A DNA stretch of 64,000 nt from assembly GCF_001580545.1 (NCBI RefSeq), contig NZ_LRBG01000036.1:140599-204598 (forward strand). The letters run 5' to 3'. Position 1 is the first letter of the stretch. Each line of letters opens with the position of its first letter. The notes beneath the pieces are model-generated. The model did not search any database. It was not told the DNA's origin and was given only the letters and a program-made list of their open reading frames with translations. Positions 26,057 to 34,392 of this stretch are shown one piece after another. This DNA is from Paraburkholderia monticola. GTDB lineage: Bacteria; Pseudomonadota; Gammaproteobacteria; Burkholderiales; Burkholderiaceae. A program made the translations under genes and the position numbers.

Positions 26057-26583
26057 GATTGCCTCCGTCTTTTTCGACGCTAGTCATTCGCGAGGGACGC
26101 TCAGAATGTAAGCGCCTTCGGAGTGACGGTATAGGTTAGACGACCCCGTCAGGCAGTTTTTCCAACTGCGGAAGCGGATCCGACCAGCGAAGGCAGGTTT
26201 GCGCGGAGGGTGGGGGCAGTATCGTCTTCGAAGGAATAATCCAGAACGCGTGTAACTGTTCAACGTCAAGGCAGCCGAGTCCAGAGCTGGGCAAGGAAGA
26301 CCGGTGGCCTGCTCTGCGTGCGTGGAGCAGGGCGCACCATGACCAAGGGAAATCCACGAGACAATAACATCGGACGGCTGATGTAAATTGACGCTCGACG
26401 CAGCCACCAAAGGCAACCATGCACCTGAGCGTATGATCCCCCACGGCTTGCTCACACGCCTGCATGGCAAGTGCGCTGTCGTCAGTCAGACCGCGCTGAC
26501 CACTGCGCCAGCATCTGCAAGTTCGATCTCGTACGCGAACGACGTTAGACGGCCCCGCGCACCACTGTCCGGAGAGGAAAACT
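26057..26583. other. Intergenic region, no gene supported
   Basis: About 530 bases. A minus-strand frame is open through part of it and into mtnK, but its Cys/Arg/Ser-rich composition and lack of start signals argue against a gene. No known riboswitch fold was recognised upstream of mtnK. Confidence 0.45.
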
Positions 26584-27849
26584 ATGCAATTTGAGGCTTT
26601 CAGCTCTTCCGACCTGGCGGCATACCTGAGGGGTATTCCGGCCGTCAATGCACGGCTCGGCGACGACAGCGAATTGCAAGTCGTCGAAGTGGGCGACGGC
26701 AACCTGAACTACGTCTATTTCGTGAGCAGCACGCGCGACCCGCGGTGCAGCGTGGTCGTCAAGCAGGCGCCGCCGTACCTGCGGCTCGTGGGCGAAGCCT
26801 GGCCCTTGCCGCGCGAGCGCATGGAGCGCGAAGTGGCTGCGTTGCGCCGCTTCGGCGCGCTGTGCCCGCAGCATGTGCCGACCGTCTATCACGCCGACAG
26901 TGAGAAGTACCTCATCGTGATGCAGCGGCTTGCCTCACATCGTGTGTTGCGCCAAGGCCTGACCGAGGGCATCGTCTATCCGCACCTTGCCGATCACATC
27001 TCCACCTTTCTCGCGCGCACGCTCTTTCACGGCTCTGACTTGTATCTCTCGCCCGAGGCGAAGAAGGCGGAGGCAAGTGGCAGCATCAACACAGCGTTGT
27101 GCAAGATTACAGAGGATCTTGTCTTCACGTATCCGTTCGAAGACCATGCATCGAACGTGTACAGTCCTGCGTTGCCTGCGGTCGCCATCGAGCGGCTGCG
27201 CACGCACGAGCCGCTGCGCCGCGCGGCGGGCGAGATGAAGTGGGCGTTCATGAACCATGCGGAGACGCTCGTGCACGGGGACCTGCATACGGGCTCGATC
27301 ATGGTGAACGAGCACGAGACGTACGTGATCGACCCCGAGTTCGCGTTCTACGGGCCAATGGGCTTCGACATTGGCGCGTTCATTGCGAACCTGCTGCTCG
27401 CGTACTATGCGCGTGATTGGCACGACTGCATCGCCGGCCGTGAGCCGCTCGCGTTTCAGCGCTGGCTGCTCGAGCAGGTCGAAGCGGTGTGGAACGGCTT
27501 TGCGCAGAAGTTTGCGCAGCTCTGGCGCATGCATGAGCGCGAGGCGGGCCGTGCCTGGATCGGCGGACCCGCGGAGGCGCGCGCAGCCGAGTCGTTCCGC
27601 GAAGAATTCATGCGACGGCTTCTCGCGGATACGCTAGGCTTCGCGGGCTGCAAGATGATCCGACGCATCGTCGGCATGGCGAAGGTCGCGGAGATCACCA
27701 GTATCAAGGACGAAGCGGTGCGCGCACGCGTGGAAGTGCGCTGCCTGCGCCTCGCCGAAGCGCTCCTCGTGCAGCGGCGCGAACTGGCATCGGTAGAGGC
27801 GGTCACCGCGCTGGCCGCGCAGGTGCTCGCTCAGACGGTGGACGTCTGA
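26584..27849 (+). CDS. mtnK: S-methyl-5-thioribose kinase
   Basis: 421 residues with the MtnK kinase fold: GDGNLNYVYFV (glycine loop, about 38-48), VVVKQAPPYLRLVGEAWPLPRERMEREVAAL (Lys for ATP), LVHGDLHTGSIMVN (catalytic loop, about 235-248) and VIDPEFAFYGPMGFDIGAFIANLLLAY (metal Asp-x-Glu). It phosphorylates methylthioribose (or 5-deoxyribose) at C1 using ATP. GAGAGGA lies just upstream of the ATG. First of a three-gene operon with mtnA and a class II aldolase. Confidence 0.95.
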   Translation: MQFEAFSSSDLAAYLRGIPAVNARLGDDSELQVVEVGDGNLNYVYFVSSTRDPRCSVVVKQAPPYLRLVGEAWPLPRERMEREVAALRRFGALCPQHVPTVYHADSEKYLIVMQRLASHRVLRQGLTEGIVYPHLADHISTFLARTLFHGSDLYLSPEAKKAEASGSINTALCKITEDLVFTYPFEDHASNVYSPALPAVAIERLRTHEPLRRAAGEMKWAFMNHAETLVHGDLHTGSIMVNEHETYVIDPEFAFYGPMGFDIGAFIANLLLAYYARDWHDCIAGREPLAFQRWLLEQVEAVWNGFAQKFAQLWRMHEREAGRAWIGGPAEARAAESFREEFMRRLLADTLGFAGCKMIRRIVGMAKVAEITSIKDEAVRARVEVRCLRLAEALLVQRRELASVEAVTALAAQVLAQTVDV

Positions 27850-27923
27850 GCGAGCCCGCGTAACATGAGGCAATCCGCCGCCCACGCGGCGTGGTCCGGC
27901 TTACCGGAATCGACGGAGACCCT

Positions 27924-29000
27924 ATGGCTTTGCAGCCACTCAATTCGAGTCTGCCACCCACCATCGAATGGCGCGACGACACCCTTTATCTACTCGACCA
28001 GACGCGTCTGCCTCGGGAGTGCGTCGTCGAGACGGCCGACAGTGTCGAGGCGGTGTGGCGAGCGATACATGAGTTGCGCGTACGCGGCGCGCCCGCAATC
28101 GGCGTTGCGGCGGCGTACGGTCTGTGCGTGGCGATGAAGCACGAGCGGCAGGCATCGCGCGAAGCGTTCCTCGCGCGGCTCGAACATCACGCCGCCTATC
28201 TGGACAGCGCGCGACCGACAGCCGTGAATTTGCATTGGGCGCTCGAGCGGATGCTCTCGCACGCGCGTGGCATTGCGGCCCAGACGGGCGCGGCAATCTA
28301 CGATGCGCTCGTTGCCGAGGCAATGCGCATTCATCGTGAGGATGTCGAACTGTGCGCGCGGATCGGCGAACACGGACGTGCGCTGATTGCTCCCGGCAGC
28401 GGTGTACTCACGCATTGCAATGCCGGCGCGCTCGCGACGACGGGGATCGGCACCGCGACCGCGCCGCTATATTGCGCGCATCGCGACGGCGAATCCTTTC
28501 GCGTCTATGCGGACGAGACGCGCCCGCTCCTGCAAGGCGCGCGGCTCACCGCGTACGAGCTGCAGCAGGCCGGGCTCGACGTCACACTGATCACCGACAG
28601 CATGGCGCCAACGCTGATGGCGCAGGGGCTCATCGATCTCGTGATCGTCGGCACCGACCGCGTGGCTGCGAACGGCGACGTCGCCAACAAGATCGGCACG
28701 CTCGGCGTGGCGATCGCGGCGAAGCATTTCGGCATTCCGTTCTACGTGGCTTGTCCTTCGTCCACGCTGGATCTGCGCACGGCGTGCGGCGTGGACATCG
28801 TGATCGAAGAGCGCGGCGCCGACGAAGTGGCGCAGTTCGCGGGCCGGCGTATCGCGCCGGAGGGCATCCAGGTCCGCAATCCGGCGTTCGACGTCACGCC
28901 GCATGCGCTCGTCACTGGGATCGTGACGGAGCTGGGCATCGTGCGCGCGCCGTTCGAAGCCAATCTGGCGGCGCTCTTCGCGAAGGGAGAGGCCGTATGA
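27924..29000 (+). CDS. mtnA: Methylthioribose-1-phosphate isomerase
   Basis: 358 residues from the ATG after CGGAG. An eIF2B-related aldose-ketose isomerase that turns methylthioribose-1-phosphate into the ribulose form. Seen: VRGAPAIGVAAAYGL (about 50-65), LTHCNAGALATTGIGTA with the catalytic Cys (about 160), VYADETRPLLQGARLTAYEL, and the catalytic Asp in IVGTDRVAANGDVANKIGT (about 240). It overlaps the aldolase start by four bases (ATGA). Confidence 0.95.
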   Translation: MALQPLNSSLPPTIEWRDDTLYLLDQTRLPRECVVETADSVEAVWRAIHELRVRGAPAIGVAAAYGLCVAMKHERQASREAFLARLEHHAAYLDSARPTAVNLHWALERMLSHARGIAAQTGAAIYDALVAEAMRIHREDVELCARIGEHGRALIAPGSGVLTHCNAGALATTGIGTATAPLYCAHRDGESFRVYADETRPLLQGARLTAYELQQAGLDVTLITDSMAPTLMAQGLIDLVIVGTDRVAANGDVANKIGTLGVAIAAKHFGIPFYVACPSSTLDLRTACGVDIVIEERGADEVAQFAGRRIAPEGIQVRNPAFDVTPHALVTGIVTELGIVRAPFEANLAALFAKGEAV

Positions 29001-29716
29001 GCGACACGAACGAGGGAGGCGGCCAGCGTCGTGTGGGCGAAGCGGCGGCGCGTGCGCGCGTCGCTCGGGCCGAAGCCGAATTGCGTCAGCAGATCGTCGA
29101 TACCGCTCTCGAGATGGAGCGCCTCGGCATCAATCAGGGGACCTCGGGCAACGTCAGTGTGCGCTGTCGTGACGGGCTCCTGATCACGCCGAGCGGCGTG
29201 CCGTGCGCGGCGCTCACGCGTGATCGTATCGTCTGGATGCCGCTCGATGTGCGCGAAGACGATCCGCTCTTCGAGGCAGACCGTCCGTCTTCGGAGTGGC
29301 GCTTTCATCGTGACATCCTGCGCGCGCGGGCCGATGTGGACGCGGTCGTCCATACGCATTCGAATGCGGCGACGGCGCTCGCGATCCACGGCCGCGGCAT
29401 TCCTGCGCATCACTATATGGTGGCCGCGGCGGGCGGTAATTCGATTCGCTGCGCGCAGTATGCGACCTTCGGCAGCCAGGCGCTCTCCGATCATGCGCTC
29501 GAAGCGCTGCGCGACCGCCTCGCGTGTCTGCTCGCGCATCACGGTGTGATTGCACTTGGGCGCGATCTCGCGCGGGCCTTGTGGCTGGCGAACGAAGTCG
29601 AGGTGCTGGCGAAACAATACCTGCTCGCGTGCCAGCTTGGTGAGCCGCCGCTGCTCTCGGATGCGCAGATGGATGAGGTTATCGAGAAGTTCAAGGGCTA
29701 TGGACCGCGCAAGTGA
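28997..29716 (+). CDS. Class II aldolase (probable 5-deoxyribulose/methylthioribulose-1-phosphate aldolase)
   Basis: 239 residues. Class II aldolase/adducin fold with zinc ligands HTHSNAATALA (about 114-116) and a later His in LLAHHGVIALG, plus SGNVSVRCRDGLLITPSGV (about 48-66) and the Glu in SSEWRFHRDIL. In the DHAP shunt this enzyme cleaves the ribulose-1-phosphate to DHAP and an aldehyde. The related dehydratase MtnB is an alternative, but mtnC/mtnD-type genes are absent nearby, which favours the aldolase. Start set by the ATGA overlap with mtnA. Confidence 0.88.
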   Translation: MSDTNEGGGQRRVGEAAARARVARAEAELRQQIVDTALEMERLGINQGTSGNVSVRCRDGLLITPSGVPCAALTRDRIVWMPLDVREDDPLFEADRPSSEWRFHRDILRARADVDAVVHTHSNAATALAIHGRGIPAHHYMVAAAGGNSIRCAQYATFGSQALSDHALEALRDRLACLLAHHGVIALGRDLARALWLANEVEVLAKQYLLACQLGEPPLLSDAQMDEVIEKFKGYGPRK

Positions 29717-30100
29717 TTCGCGGGGCGGTGTCAACACGGCGGACCATAGTGGCGCAGCCCACATGAGTTTCATCGCGCCAGTCGCTGCCGCTCGTGTATT
29801 CCAGGATGCCGTCGCTCGAATGGCTGGTCCGCAACTGAAAACTGCCCGATTCCCTGGTGGTGCTTTTCGGCCATTGTGGACATTCGACACTCGTCGATCG
29901 GAAGGCAGGTTCCGGTCGCTCTTCTGTCATTCGAAACTCTGTAACCGCGAATGCCGCGCTCGCTTTCTGCGGATGCGCACTTTCGACCCACACGGGACAC
30001 TCACTCCTGCGGCAAGCGGACGCCCGAATAGGAGCTTCTGTGTGGATTGCCAACGATTTCAGGTGGTAGAGCTATCGCATCAGACCAGCTCCGGTGTTGC
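29717..30100. other. Intergenic region with decayed-looking sequence
   Basis: About 380 bases with no acceptable gene. It resembles the non-coding stretch at 57.6-57.95 kb in style and shares short words such as AAGCGGACGCCCG, so both may be remnants of a dispersed Burkholderiales intergenic repeat. No clear ends or repeats could be delimited by eye. Confidence 0.35.
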
Positions 30101-30397
30101 TCAACTTTCGAGGCCTAGCAGTACAGCTTTGTAATGTGAGCGGGCGACAAGTACCGTAGCTTGTCCAAACACGAAACCGCCAACGCCGCCTCCGATAATC
30201 GCTCCAACGATCGGGTGGGCGGAAAATGCACCAAGTCCTCCACCCACTCCAGCGCATATGGCGCAGGCGAAAAGACCGGCCCATGTTTGCCAATGGCGCC
30301 AGGTACGACGATAGGCGCGTCGCCAGTAAACGCGTCTATCGCTAGCGGGAAGATTGGCTAGCTCAGGGATACTTTTCAAGGTCCAAAAGATTGTCAT
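30101..30397 (-). CDS. Small membrane protein
   Basis: 98 residues: a basic N-terminal region with RRVYWRRAYRRTWRHWQTW (about 21-39) followed by two Gly-rich hydrophobic helices, AGLFACAICAGVGGGLGAF (about 40-58) and IVGAIIGGGVGGFVFGQATVLVA (about 63-85). Likely inner membrane with both termini in the cytoplasm. No known function. The Gly-zipper style resembles small pore or scaffold proteins, but that is speculation. Confidence 0.7.
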   Translation of the reverse strand: MTIFWTLKSIPELANLPASDRRVYWRRAYRRTWRHWQTWAGLFACAICAGVGGGLGAFSAHPIVGAIIGGGVGGFVFGQATVLVARSHYKAVLLGLES

Positions 30398-30514
30398 CGT
30401 CGATCTCCTAGCCGTTTGTTCGCGCCACGGAATTGTCGACGATCTTCAACACGCTGTCGACTGACCGGTCCTGGCCGCGCGTTGACACCCGAGTCAGTCC
30501 TCGATCTTTCCATC

Positions 30515-30826
30515 TTAGCCGGGTTGAAGGTGCTGGCACTCCGTTTGGAGCCAATAGTCGACCACGCGCTGTGCCGCTTGTAGATCATCCGGGTAATACG
30601 GATCGTCAAACCACGGTGACGGGTTGTAGCCCGCTTTCCTCAAAGCAGCGAGCTCGCTTTGGTGCTGCGCCATCGTAGGAGGCGCATTTGTCTTGAGCGA
30701 AGCCAGGTCGCGGCACTCCGTCGGGGTGAGGTGAGGCCCGGCATACGGCATGTCGCCAGCGACACAGCCGGTGAGCAAAATAACCAGAGCGGGAAGTGTT
30801 GACCGTATTCCAGGCCGATTTCTCAT
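30515..30826 (-). CDS. DUF4148-like lipoprotein
   Basis: 103 residues. A lipoprotein signal (LPALVILLTGCVAG, lipobox LTGC) and a C-terminal AALRKAGYNPSPWFDDPYYPDDLQAAQRVVD segment that matches the DUF4148 core (compare AGYRP-DPYYPARIQAAE at 309). Start chosen for GGAAGGAGAGG just upstream. Probably outer-membrane anchored; function unknown. It shows that the DUF4148 fold occurs in a lipidated form here. Confidence 0.8.
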   Translation of the reverse strand: MRNRPGIRSTLPALVILLTGCVAGDMPYAGPHLTPTECRDLASLKTNAPPTMAQHQSELAALRKAGYNPSPWFDDPYYPDDLQAAQRVVDYWLQTECQHLQPG

Positions 30827-30935
30827 AGTGCCTCTCCTTCCCTGCGTCGCGCCGTGAACCAACTCGTATTGCGCACCTTTGCTGCTGCTTATGGGCGGAA
30901 AATGCTCGCCTTCGACTCATGCCTGTGGTGCCGAT

Positions 30936-31151
30936 CTATTTGAGCCCCAAGCGCTGTCTGACCAACCTATGCAACTCAATGAGAGCTTTCCGCTGCACGA
31001 AGGACTCCGGGTCGTCTATATCGAGTTCGTGAAGAGTCTGATCGGGTCCCGCTACGGGGGCTGAAACCGACAGCCCAGATATGGGGCTCTGCGGCGGTAT
31101 CCAGGTTCCTACCAATCTGCCTTTTTGGCTGATGACCGTGATTTTCGACAT
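30936..31151 (-). CDS. Small hypothetical protein, coupled pair member 2
   Basis: 71 residues starting MSKITVISQKGRLVGTWIPP and ending LIELHRLVRQRLGLK. The ATG is one base after the stop of the upstream 88-residue gene, so translation is probably coupled. No signal peptide, helix or named domain. I recognise the general pattern (beta-rich start, VAGPDQTLHELDID middle) from Burkholderia small proteins but know no function. Confidence 0.6.
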   Translation of the reverse strand: MSKITVISQKGRLVGTWIPPQSPISGLSVSAPVAGPDQTLHELDIDDPESFVQRKALIELHRLVRQRLGLK

Positions 31152-31152
31152 T

Positions 31153-31419
31153 TCAGAACCAATCCTGGACATTCAAATTATGCGGAACGGGACGTGGACC
31201 GGGATTGGTGATCGTAATCGTATAATTCAGACCGTTATTGGTCGCGATCACCCCCTGATTGACGATCACAAGCACGTCGCTGCCGATCACATCGTCGATG
31301 ATGTTTGGAGCTTGAACAACGACACCTCCGTCGAGCCCGCTGCCGATTGTTGTGGTCCAGGTGACCGTTTGCTCTGGCTCCAAAGTGAAAAGGCCACCTA
31401 CTGAACGATATTGAGCCAT
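31153..31419 (-). CDS. Small beta-rich hypothetical protein, coupled pair member 1
   Basis: 88 residues with a strong GGAGGT site. Sequence is strand-like throughout (QTVTWTTTIGSGLDGGVVVQAP, DVLVIVNQGVIATNNGLNYTITITNPGP), with no cysteines and no signal peptide, suggesting a small beta-sandwich. Function unknown. It lies next to a decayed IS fragment, within a patch of small genes that may have been acquired by transfer. Confidence 0.65.
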   Translation of the reverse strand: MAQYRSVGGLFTLEPEQTVTWTTTIGSGLDGGVVVQAPNIIDDVIGSDVLVIVNQGVIATNNGLNYTITITNPGPRPVPHNLNVQDWF

Positions 31420-31507
31420 GGTGTTCGGACCTCCAATGCACGCCTTGCGAATATGTAAAGATCATATTCCATTCCAGCGGCAATAGATGTCGAACGACCG
31501 CAGATGA

Positions 31508-31994
31508 ATGTCCAGGTAGCCGTTGACACCTGGCACCATCATTGTTCCCCACGAATTTACGAACGTCGGCAGCGACCCGACGTAATTGAGCCCGATGGCC
31601 AAAGCAGCGCGTGAGGGGACGGGCAAGAAAAGAATCAACGCACTGACATTGGCTACATCAGCGTAACAGAGGTCAAGCCCTACCGCCGCATTCAGCGTTG
31701 GGAGCACAAAGCGGTACTCGAAAGAATGCAACTCATCCTGGTTCGCCAGCTTGACGCCATGACAATACCGCGCAGAACGGTCGAACACGTGTTCGGCACG
31801 CTGAAGCACTGGAATCAGGGCTCTCTGATTCACAAAGACACTCCGGGCGATGAAGCTGGCGGGCGCGTGATCTCACGCCTGACCAGGCTCGCTGGCATAG
31901 CGCAATAAGCCCTGGAGGCAACCGGCAACTCCGAACACGCGGCCTCACCAGCCGCTCCTCTGGCCTGCCGGTTCAGATGCTTTTGCACAACCTC
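31508..31994 (+). mobile_element. Decayed, internally deleted IS1182-like fragment
   Basis: This stretch aligns by eye with the 3' half of the IS at 58845-60485: the CAGGTAGCCGT to AAGAAAAGAATCA segment, then the CGGTACTCGA to CTGAAGCACTGG segment, then GATGAAGCTGGCGGGC to the right end (TTTTGCACAACCTC). Relative to that copy it lacks the 5' half and two internal blocks (roughly 59822-60077 and 60213-60300). Here the WEH codon that is amber in the other copy reads TGG. No functional transposase remains. Confidence 0.8.
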
Positions 31995-32165
31995 GCCGAC
32001 TACAGCCCGATGGGGGGCTGAGATCCAGCCGTGGTGGATTCACAGCGTTTCGGCATCTGATCGCGCTACGGGACGTCGGCGCCAGATAACGCGTGCCTGG
32101 TCCGGAGAGGCTCTTCATTTCGCTACACTGCGCATTTTCGCTGACAACCTGCCTGGAGGATGCAC

Positions 32166-33080
32166 ATGGACCGCATGGTGGCAATGGAGACTTTCGTAGC
32201 AGTTATCGATGCAGGTTCATTTTCTGCCGCCGCACGCCGGTTGAAGCTGGGTCAACCAGCCGTCTCAAAGGCAATCGCACAGTTGGAGGAACGTCTGGGC
32301 GCCCGTCTGCTATTAAGATCGACACGTGGCCTGGCGCCGACGGATGCCGGTCAGCGGTTCTATGAGCATGCACTCAGGGCCATCGATGAGACAGAGCAGG
32401 CCGAACAGGCAGTGCGTGAGTCGTCGGATGGCTTGTCCGGACGACTGCGCATAGGTGCGGCCGTCACCTTCGCCCGGCTGCACGTCTTGCCAGCGCTAAA
32501 GTCTTTCCTCGATCAACACCCCAATCTGAGCATCGACATCGTGCTAGATGATCGGTCCGTCGATTTGCTCGAAGAGGGTGTCGACGTCGCATTGCGTATG
32601 GGCACGCTGGACGATTCGACCATGACCGCACGTCGTATCTCCACCGGGCGACGGATTGTCGTCGGCACACCATCATATTTTGCGCAAGCAGGACTTCCGC
32701 AAACGCTTGCCGACCTTAGCCGACATCAGGCGGTGGTTTACTCCGTGCGAGGTGGTGGTGAATCGTGGTTGTTCAGCCGCAATGACGGCTCCGACTCAAC
32801 CGTGACCCTGTCCGGCCGAATCAGCGTGAACGCAGCTGAAGGCATGCGCACGGCAGTACTCGCTCACATGGGCCTTGCTGTCGCTTCGGAATGGATGTTC
32901 GCCCCCGAACTCGCGAGCGGCACAGTTCAGGCCGTCCTGACTGACTGGACGTTACCGCCGATCGACCTGTGGGCAGTTTTTCCGTCCGGCCGTATGGCAA
33001 CCACGAAGGCGCGTGCTTTCGTCGCGTTTGTCGAACACCTCCTCAATGAGCGCAAATCCAGCGAGGACCCCACCGGCTAG
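32166..33080 (+). CDS. LysR-type transcriptional regulator
   Basis: 304 residues, start at the ATG six bases after GGAGG (an earlier ATG overlaps that site). Winged helix MDRMVAMETFVAVIDAGSFSAAARRLKLGQPAVSKAIAQLEERLGARLLLRSTRGLAPTDAG (1-61) and complete effector domain (GRLRIGAAVTFARLHVLP onward). It belongs to the large DmlR/CrgA-like group. The SDR gene 206 bases downstream on the same strand is a possible target. Confidence 0.92.
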   Translation: MDRMVAMETFVAVIDAGSFSAAARRLKLGQPAVSKAIAQLEERLGARLLLRSTRGLAPTDAGQRFYEHALRAIDETEQAEQAVRESSDGLSGRLRIGAAVTFARLHVLPALKSFLDQHPNLSIDIVLDDRSVDLLEEGVDVALRMGTLDDSTMTARRISTGRRIVVGTPSYFAQAGLPQTLADLSRHQAVVYSVRGGGESWLFSRNDGSDSTVTLSGRISVNAAEGMRTAVLAHMGLAVASEWMFAPELASGTVQAVLTDWTLPPIDLWAVFPSGRMATTKARAFVAFVEHLLNERKSSEDPTG

Positions 33081-33286
33081 CCGCTGCGCAGCCAGGCGCC
33101 AACTGTCCCGATCTGCCCCCTCGCAGCAGGAATAGGAGCTATTCCCCACCCGTGACTACCGGGCGATGCCACCTGAGCGGAGGATACGCATCAACCAATG
33201 CACGAAAACGTTGGCTCCGATACGGCGGTCTCTCCCGGTTGCTCAAGCCGGAAGACCGCTTCGAAACCTACCTGTTGAGGAAAACC

Positions 33287-34054
33287 ATGACTCAAGCTCT
33301 GAAAGGCAAACTCGCCCTGGTTACTGGCGCTTCGCGTGGAATTGGTGCAGCTATTGCGGCACGTCTTGCACGCGATGGCGCGTCGGTCATTGTTCACTAT
33401 GCGTCGAGCCCGGCGCGCGCCGAAACAGTCGTCAATGAGATCCGCGATGCCGGCGGCGAGGCTGAAGCTGTGGGCGCCAACCTGTCGCAGCCGGAAGGCG
33501 TCAAGAGCCTCATCGACTCGTTGAACGGTGCCTTTGGCGGCCGCTTCGAGGGGCGGCTCGACATCCTTGTTAACAACGCGGGCACGGTCGAGTATGGACC
33601 ATTCCTCGATTCGTCGGAGACGTCATATGACACACACTTCAACTTGAATGTTCGTGCGCCGATCGAGCTGGCGAAAGACGCGGCAGCGCGAATGGTCGCG
33701 GCAGGCTCGGGACGCATCATCAACGTGGGGTCGGCCTTTGGCGAAGCTGCGCCACTGCCTGGCGTGACACTTTACATCGCCTCGAAGTTCGCCATCAGAG
33801 GCTTCACTCGCGGGCTATCGCGCGAACTCGGCAAATATGGCGTGACCGTGAATGCCGTTCAACCCGGGCCGATCGATACAGAACTTGCTCCACAGCCCGG
33901 CACGGAAGACCACGCAACGATGACAAAGCTCGCAAGCGTGGGCCGTTTCGGCAAACCGGCAGAAATCGCGGCGGCCGTCGCTTATCTCGCCAGCCCCGAA
34001 GCAGGCTACACGACCGGCGAGAGTCTGACGGTGGACGGTGGATGGATTGCCTGA
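33287..34054 (+). CDS. Short-chain dehydrogenase/reductase
   Basis: 255 residues, start at the ATG after TGAGGAAAACC. Classical SDR: TGASRGIGAAIA (about 13-24, NAD(P) binding), NNAG (about 92), Ser in INVGSAFGEAA, YIASK catalytic Tyr-x3-Lys (about 163-167) and PGPIDTELAP. Most similar in style to 3-ketoacyl-ACP reductase-like and glucose dehydrogenase-like enzymes; substrate unknown. Lone gene downstream of a LysR regulator. Confidence 0.92.
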   Translation: MTQALKGKLALVTGASRGIGAAIAARLARDGASVIVHYASSPARAETVVNEIRDAGGEAEAVGANLSQPEGVKSLIDSLNGAFGGRFEGRLDILVNNAGTVEYGPFLDSSETSYDTHFNLNVRAPIELAKDAAARMVAAGSGRIINVGSAFGEAAPLPGVTLYIASKFAIRGFTRGLSRELGKYGVTVNAVQPGPIDTELAPQPGTEDHATMTKLASVGRFGKPAEIAAAVAYLASPEAGYTTGESLTVDGGWIA

Positions 34055-34392
34055 CCCACGCCGCTTGCTGAGCGCTGTTCGAATGCCTCGCGCATCTATC
34101 TTTCTGGACCTCGTTTGCCAATGGCGCGGCAAATCAGGGACGCCTGTAACAATGTGACCGGCGTCGATCTCTCGAGCCGAGCGCGTGAGATTTGCACAGG
34201 AAAGCGGCGGTGCAGCGATAGACAGCTTCACCGCTGCGCCTGCTGCCGACGTGGTGGTTGCGATGGGGGCGCCGCCACGGCAACTGGGTTCGCTGGTTGA
34301 CAGCGAGTTACGATTCACAGGAAGTTTTGCGCGTGCCCCGCACCTCGAATCACGGTCATTCGCAAATCTCCATTTCCTCTGTCTCCCGAAGA
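34055..34392. other. Intergenic region, possibly decayed coding sequence
   Basis: About 340 bases between the SDR gene and the convergent gabD-like gene. A plus-strand frame around 34185-34390 has partly protein-like composition but no start signal and no recognised family, so no gene is called. Confidence 0.3.

Noticed and set aside
26057..26583. SAM or other riboswitch upstream of mtnK
   Set aside because: No conserved core of a known SAM or related riboswitch was recognised, and the gap is poorly structured by eye.
34125..34390. Possible remnant of a medium-chain alcohol dehydrogenase
   Set aside because: A vague resemblance of a short plus-strand frame that needs a frameshift and has no conserved zinc or Rossmann motif.
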